A DNA stretch of 64,000 bases from Caproiciproducens sp. NJN-50 (GTDB lineage: Bacteria; Bacillota; Clostridia; Oscillospirales; Acutalibacteraceae): the NCBI RefSeq assembly GCF_004103755.1, contig NZ_CP035283.1:434001-498000 (forward strand), read 5' to 3'. The notes beneath the pieces are model-generated. The model made no database searches. It was given only the letters and a program-made list of their open reading frames with translations, and was not told the DNA's origin. Positions 59,640 through 64,000 of the stretch are shown piece by piece. The position numbers were made by a program, and so were the translations under genes. Within the stretch, counting starts at the first letter, position 1. Each line of letters opens with the position of its first letter.

Positions 59640-60587
59640 TTATATCATGTACCGCGAGAGTTCGTCCCATGCCGGCGTATCTATTCCCGCTCTCCGCTTC
59701 AGGCTGCGGAAATCGTCGTAGAGACGCCGCATCTCCGATTTTGCAGCCATGGCATGGTCGCTTGCTGCCAGCCTTCCGACCGGCGTCGCGGCCATCAGCC
59801 TCAGCATCAGGCGGCATTTAAGACGATGATTGGTCACGAAATCCTCGTCCTCCTTCGGTTCAACGGGATATCCGCACGCTTCCACGACGCGGTAGCCCTC
59901 CTGCACCGCGTCGATCGTCCGGTCCAGGAAATACCGGTTTCCCGCGATTTTCCGAAGATCGCCGCCGGCAGCGTAGCAGGCGAAGCAGATCGGCAGGACA
60001 AAGGCGGCGTGGCATTTGAGCCAGGCGTCCATGTTCTCGCTGATCCGGAGCCGATAGGACGTCTTAGCAAAAGCCTGTTCCAGTGTCGGGCGCCATGAAT
60101 CATCCCCGCCGAGCGAGCCGGCCGTCATGCTGCTTTCGAGCTTAGGGGCAGCGAAATGGATGCTGACCACCCTTCCGTTTTCGCGTCTGCCGCCTGTGCT
60201 CTGAAAAGCAAAGATCACCCGCTTGGGCATCCCGCTGCGTTCCTCGATGGTCCGCCGGGTCTCCTCCGCCGTCGCGTTGTTGCCGACGAGAACGAACAAT
60301 CCACAGCTTTCATTTTCGCACAGCTGCGGCAGAATGCCGTCCAGTTGCTGACGCTGCATCACCACGAACACGATGTCGTAGTCGTCGCCTTTCCCAAGAT
60401 GGTCCGTCAGCCCTACCTGATCGACGGTGGTATGAAACTGCAGATAGTGCCGGATCACCAGTCCGTTCTTTCCAAGTTCCTCCAGCCGGCTTCCCCTTGC
60501 CAGCAGGGTCACATCGTTGCCGCCGCGGTGCAGGACGTGGGCAAGGTAGCTCCCCAGCACGCCGGCTCCGTACACAAGAATTTTCAT
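59640..60587 (-). CDS. Ketopantoate reductase-family (PanE/ApbA) oxidoreductase
   Basis: The 315-residue protein has the NADP-binding start MKILVYGAGVLGSYLAHVLH, a CCTG-free linker with LFVLVGNNATAEE, and the C-terminal helical domain. The family includes 2-dehydropantoate 2-reductase but also many enzymes for other 2-oxoacids, and the usual C-terminal residues are not clear enough to decide. ATG at 60587 follows AGAGG. It lies 90 bases after the glycosyltransferase gene on the same strand. Confidence 0.82.
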   Translation of the reverse strand: MKILVYGAGVLGSYLAHVLHRGGNDVTLLARGSRLEELGKNGLVIRHYLQFHTTVDQVGLTDHLGKGDDYDIVFVVMQRQQLDGILPQLCENESCGLFVLVGNNATAEETRRTIEERSGMPKRVIFAFQSTGGRRENGRVVSIHFAAPKLESSMTAGSLGGDDSWRPTLEQAFAKTSYRLRISENMDAWLKCHAAFVLPICFACYAAGGDLRKIAGNRYFLDRTIDAVQEGYRVVEACGYPVEPKEDEDFVTNHRLKCRLMLRLMAATPVGRLAASDHAMAAKSEMRRLYDDFRSLKRRAGIDTPAWDELSRYMI

Positions 60588-60677
60588 TTGCATCCTCTCC
60601 GCCTTTCACGTTGGAGTGTCCTTCCGTATGGAAATACGGTCATCCTGATCCTGTTTATCCGACGATTTCCTTTTGCA

Positions 60678-61922
60678 TTATACCGCAAAACGGGTCATAT
60701 ATGCTTCAATGACGTCGCAGGCGTTTTCGCATCCGTCTTCCTGAGCAAGCCGCCGCGCAATCCGCGCCGCGTTTTGCCGCAGCCGCGCGTCTTCGAGAAG
60801 CTCCAGCGCCCGCGTGAACCGTTTGGCGGTCAGTCCCTTTCGCGCGAGGGGCCTCGGGCCCGCTCCGGCCCGGTATACGCGGTTGCCCCAGAACTGCTGG
60901 TCCCCCCCGAAATAGACAACCAGCGTGGGTTTGCCCGCCCGAAGGCCCGCGGCGGTAGTCCCGGCTCCGCCGTGATGCACCACCGCCTTCACACGCGGAA
61001 ACAGCCAGCCGTGCGGCACGGCGTCCACGCCGTACACATTCGGCGGAAGCCCCGCCGCGTCAAATTTTCGCCAGCCCGAGGAAAGGACGGCCCGCTGCCC
61101 GGTGCTTTTCAGGCTTTCCAGCACGATATCCTGCAACTCCGCGAAGGACCCGCCGACCATGCTCCCGAAGCCGATGTAAATCGGCGGGTCCCCGTTTTCC
61201 AGGAAGCGGAGCAGCCCTTTTTCCACTGGCGCGGCCGCCCGTTCCTCTAAAAACCAGAAACCGGTGAGATGCAGATGCTCTCCCCATTCCTTCGGCCTGG
61301 GCGCAAGGACTTCGCTGTAGGCGCAAAGCGTCTCGACGGGCCTGCCGGACAGCGTGCGGTAGGAACGGCCCGCCCATTTGGAGAGCCCCAGCCCGGCCCG
61401 CCAGCCGTTCAGTTCCTGATTGGTAAAGATGGAAAAACCAACGCCTGATAAGTCATAGGTCAGTCTGTTATACCATCTTCCGAGCGGCAGCGCGGGCATA
61501 CCGGGCATGGGATTGTCGCCCGTCCGGTCCGCGGGCCAGAAATTCACCCGCATGCAGGGAATTTTCAGGCTTTCGGCGGCGTGATAGGCAAGGCTCCCCA
61601 AAAAAGTGTAGAGGATGAGGTCTGCGCCTCTGCACGCGTCGTAGACATCGTCGAGAATTTCCCGCTTATTCCGATTCAGCAGCGCGGTGAGGCCATTCAT
61701 GTAGGCTATGCCCGATACGCCGTCGCCGATCAGCAGCTTCATCATCCGATCTTCATCCCCGCGGATAGGGAAAAAAGAAAAGCCGAGTTTTTCCACGTCC
61801 TCCCGAAACCGCGGAAAAGCCGCGACCCCGAGATGGTGTCCCCGCCTGCAAAGCGCTTGCCCCAACGCAAGGAATGGCTGTATATCTCCCCGCGATCCGA
61901 TGGTTATCATCGCAATGTCCAT
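60678..61922 (-). CDS. UGT-like glycosyltransferase (sterol glucosyltransferase type)
   Basis: The 414-residue protein has the GT-B fold of family GT1: MDIAMITIGSRGDIQPFLAL at the N-terminus and the nucleotide-sugar signature VKAVVHHGGAGTTAAGLRAG, then GDQQFWGNRVYRAGAGP and a basic tail. This is the pattern of sterol or macrolide glucosyltransferases. Its lipid or small-molecule acceptor is unknown. The start at 61922 follows GGAGGGTGGG; the frame extends to 62114 but without a start signal. Confidence 0.88.
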   Translation of the reverse strand: MDIAMITIGSRGDIQPFLALGQALCRRGHHLGVAAFPRFREDVEKLGFSFFPIRGDEDRMMKLLIGDGVSGIAYMNGLTALLNRNKREILDDVYDACRGADLILYTFLGSLAYHAAESLKIPCMRVNFWPADRTGDNPMPGMPALPLGRWYNRLTYDLSGVGFSIFTNQELNGWRAGLGLSKWAGRSYRTLSGRPVETLCAYSEVLAPRPKEWGEHLHLTGFWFLEERAAAPVEKGLLRFLENGDPPIYIGFGSMVGGSFAELQDIVLESLKSTGQRAVLSSGWRKFDAAGLPPNVYGVDAVPHGWLFPRVKAVVHHGGAGTTAAGLRAGKPTLVVYFGGDQQFWGNRVYRAGAGPRPLARKGLTAKRFTRALELLEDARLRQNAARIARRLAQEDGCENACDVIEAYMTRFAV

Positions 61923-62110
61923 CTGTTCCCACCCTCCTGTCAAAAACGTCAGAGCGTGTGGCTGCCGCAATATAATCGCCAGCCCGGCCTCCCGGCACGT
62001 GTTCAAGATTTTCAAAAAACCGCCCGCCCGGACGCGGGCGCGGCACCCCTGTCTACGCCCCATGCGAAAACAGCCGCCGGACTGGCAGAACACCAATCCA
62101 GCGGTTGTTT

Positions 62111-64000
62111 TCATATCGTTTTATACCCGTTCTGTTTCGTGACCGGCCCGCTTACGGCTTTACGCGGGATCCGCAGCGCCCGTGTGGCGTTTAAAATCGC
62201 GATTACCGCAACTCCCACGTCGCCGAAAACGGCCGCCCACATGGTCGCGATCCCAAGCGCGCCGAGCACCAGGATCACGGCCTTGACCCCGAGCGCGAAA
62301 ATGATGTTCTCCCAGACGATGCGGTGTGTTTTCCGCGCGATTTGAATCGCCTCAGGCAATTTTGAGGGTTCGTCGGTCATCAGGACGACGTCCGCCGCCT
62401 CAATGGCGGCGTCGGAACCCATTCCTCCCATGGCGATGCCGATGTCCGCCATGGCGAGGACGGGAGCGTCGTTGATGCCGTCGCCGACGAAAGCAAGCTT
62501 TTTGCCGGACGCTTTTCCCCGTTTGATTTCTTCGAGCTTTTCTACCTTCTGCTGGGGCAGAAGATCCGCATATGCCTCGTCCAGCCCGACCTCTTCAGCG
62601 ACCTGTTCTCCGACCGATTTGCTGTCGCCCGTCAGCATAACCAGGCGCTTTACGCCGGCAGCCCGGAGCTGCTCCGCCGCGCGGCGGCTGTCTTCCTTGA
62701 TTTCGTCCGCAATCAGGATATACCCGGCATAAACGCCGTCGATCGCAATGTGGGCCACTGTTCCGGGTTCGCGGGGCTCGCTGCACGAAATCCCCTCGGC
62801 ATCCATCAGCTTTCTGTTTCCCGCCAGAACCGTTTTGCCGTCAATCGTTACGCGAATGCCCTGGCCGGGAATCTCCGCAGCTTCCGCGATTCTCTTCCGG
62901 TCGATTTCCCTGCCGTAAGCCTGCCGGATGGAAAGCGCGATGGGATGGTTGGAATCCGCTTCGGCGTGAGCCGCCACATCAAGCAGGGTCTCCCGGCTGA
63001 CGGCGCCGGCGCTCTCTATCTTAGAGACCTGAAAAACGCCCTTCGTCAGAGTGCCGGTCTTATCGAATACAAACGTGTCGACGTTGTATAGAGCCTCGAG
63101 ATAATTGCTGCCCTTGATCAGGATGCCGTTTTTGGAAGCGCCGCCGATCCCGCCGAAAAAGCTCAGAGGGATCGAAATCACCAGCGCGCAGGGGCAGGAG
63201 ACTACGAGGAAAACCAGAGCGCGGCCGATCCAGCCGGTAAAAGGACCGTGCAGGACAAGGGGAGGAATGATCGCCAGCGCAAGAGCCGCAAAGACTACCG
63301 CGGGGGTGTAGACCCTTGCGAACTTCGTAATGAAGTTTTCCGTCACGGCTTTTTTGCTGCTCGCGTTCTGTACCAGGTCGAGGATCTTTGCAATCGTGGA
63401 ATCGGAATATTCCCTGGACACCTCGATGGTCAGAGCCCCGCTTTGATTAATGGAGCCGGACAGCACCGTGCTGCCGGGTTCCACGTCCCTCGGCAGGGAT
63501 TCCCCAGTGAGCGCGGAGGTATCCAATGAGGAACATCCGTCGGCGACCGTGCCGTCGATCGGCACCTTTTCTCCCGGCCTGACAAGTATGCGATCACCGA
63601 CGCCCACTTCCTCCGGAGCTACCCTGCGTACCTGCCCGCCGTCGATCAGATTGGCGTAATCGGGACGGATATCCATCAGGGAGGCAATGGACTTTCTGGA
63701 CCGGCTGACCGCGAGACGCTGGAACAATTCCCCGACCTGATAGAACAGCATGACGGCGACGCCCTCGGCGAATTCCCCGATCGCGAAAGCTCCGATCGTC
63801 GCCACGCTCATGAGAAAATTCTCGTCGAAAATCTGGCCCTTGGAAATATTCCTTACCGAGCGCAGCAACACCTCTCCGCCCACAAGAAGGTAGCTTGTAA
63901 GAAAAAGAGAAAAGTTCAGCCAAAACGGTTCTTTCACCAGAATGGCGATCCCGTAAAAGACTGCCCCCGCAACCAGCAGGGCGCGATAGACCCGTTCTTT
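62111..64000 (-). CDS. P1B-type heavy-metal ATPase, Zn/Cd/Pb class (N-terminus beyond right edge)
   Basis: About 630 residues are visible and the frame is still open at 64000, so the N-terminal part, including any metal-binding domain, is missing. Motifs present are TGES, the transmembrane CPC in VVSCPCALVIS, the phosphorylation site DKTGTLTKG, the HP motif in ADSNHPIAL and GDGINDAP. In the last two helices the lysine in ALGVKAVILV and the aspartate in AAVFGDVGVA match ZntA/CadA, which points to Zn, Cd or Pb export rather than copper. Confidence 0.93.
   Translation of the reverse strand, partial: KERVYRALLVAGAVFYGIAILVKEPFWLNFSLFLTSYLLVGGEVLLRSVRNISKGQIFDENFLMSVATIGAFAIGEFAEGVAVMLFYQVGELFQRLAVSRSRKSIASLMDIRPDYANLIDGGQVRRVAPEEVGVGDRILVRPGEKVPIDGTVADGCSSLDTSALTGESLPRDVEPGSTVLSGSINQSGALTIEVSREYSDSTIAKILDLVQNASSKKAVTENFITKFARVYTPAVVFAALALAIIPPLVLHGPFTGWIGRALVFLVVSCPCALVISIPLSFFGGIGGASKNGILIKGSNYLEALYNVDTFVFDKTGTLTKGVFQVSKIESAGAVSRETLLDVAAHAEADSNHPIALSIRQAYGREIDRKRIAEAAEIPGQGIRVTIDGKTVLAGNRKLMDAEGISCSEPREPGTVAHIAIDGVYAGYILIADEIKEDSRRAAEQLRAAGVKRLVMLTGDSKSVGEQVAEEVGLDEAYADLLPQQKVEKLEEIKRGKASGKKLAFVGDGINDAPVLAMADIGIAMGGMGSDAAIEAADVVLMTDEPSKLPEAIQIARKTHRIVWENIIFALGVKAVILVLGALGIATMWAAVFGDVGVAVIAILNATRALRIPRKAVSGPVTKQNGYKTI

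Noticed and set aside
1..64000. CRISPR array, rRNA or tRNA genes
   Set aside because: No regularly spaced repeats and no recognisable RNA-gene core sequences were seen anywhere in the window.

Overview
The window looks like a chromosome segment of an anaerobic, amino-acid-fermenting Firmicute of class Clostridia. Supporting signs are strong GGAGG-type ribosome binding sites, frequent TTG and GTG starts, GC-rich intrinsic terminators, serine dehydratase of the two-subunit SdaAA/SdaAB type, an HPr-like protein without the phosphorylatable histidine, a class III CoA-transferase repertoire, and a low-GC-Gram-positive siphovirus-type tail module. I see no rRNA, tRNA or CRISPR array. The species cannot be named from the sequence alone.

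Bases 1-12400 form an amino-acid catabolism island. An Lrp/AsnC regulator (cut by the left edge), alanine dehydrogenase, two sodium:amino-acid symporters (AGCS), a remnant of an NSS transporter, diaminopropionate ammonia-lyase and RidA lie on the minus strand, with a divergent YheO/DauR-type regulator. They are followed by L-serine dehydratase (sdaAA, sdaAB), a DAACS amino-acid symporter and a divergent LysR regulator. These lyases pass through, or directly make, 2-aminoacrylate, which RidA detoxifies.

Bases 12500-30000 hold two acyl-CoA/carboxylate systems. The first is a seven-gene minus-strand unit: crotonase, two class III CoA-transferases, acyl-CoA dehydrogenase, two SLC13 permeases and an NMO/FabK-like flavoprotein. 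It starts at a textbook sigma-54 promoter (21134-21148) with a large inverted repeat 135-195 bp upstream, and a histidine kinase plus NtrC-type activator are transcribed divergently. The second is a LacI-type regulator facing an operon of an AtuA-like protein, its ferredoxin-fold partner, a class III CoA-transferase and a CitMHS carboxylate transporter, with a good sigma-70 promoter covered by a 29-bp palindrome.

Bases 30000-51500 are mostly housekeeping and transport: larE-larB-larC (nickel-pincer cofactor synthesis, no larA here) behind a leader with an intrinsic terminator, an acetyltransferase, guaB, and a run with a PNPOx-like flavoprotein, a threonine-aldolase-like enzyme, a DapF homologue in which both catalytic cysteines are serine, and a D-2-hydroxyacid dehydrogenase. 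Then come an NSS transporter with a 31-residue MetS-like subunit, MscS, an AEC permease, a split ThrE exporter, Amt, an HD-GYP protein, and an mgsA / HPr-like / DUF503 / GNAT run, and adenosine deaminase.

Bases 51750-57720 are an isolated siphovirus tail module (tube, two chaperones, tape measure, Dit, Gp37-like protein, XkdX) without head, lysis or integration genes. It is followed by a decayed rfbF/rfbC chimera and a complete IS30-family element with a 4-bp target duplication. The right end carries a PanE-like reductase, a UGT-like glycosyltransferase and a Zn/Cd-type P1B ATPase that runs off the window.
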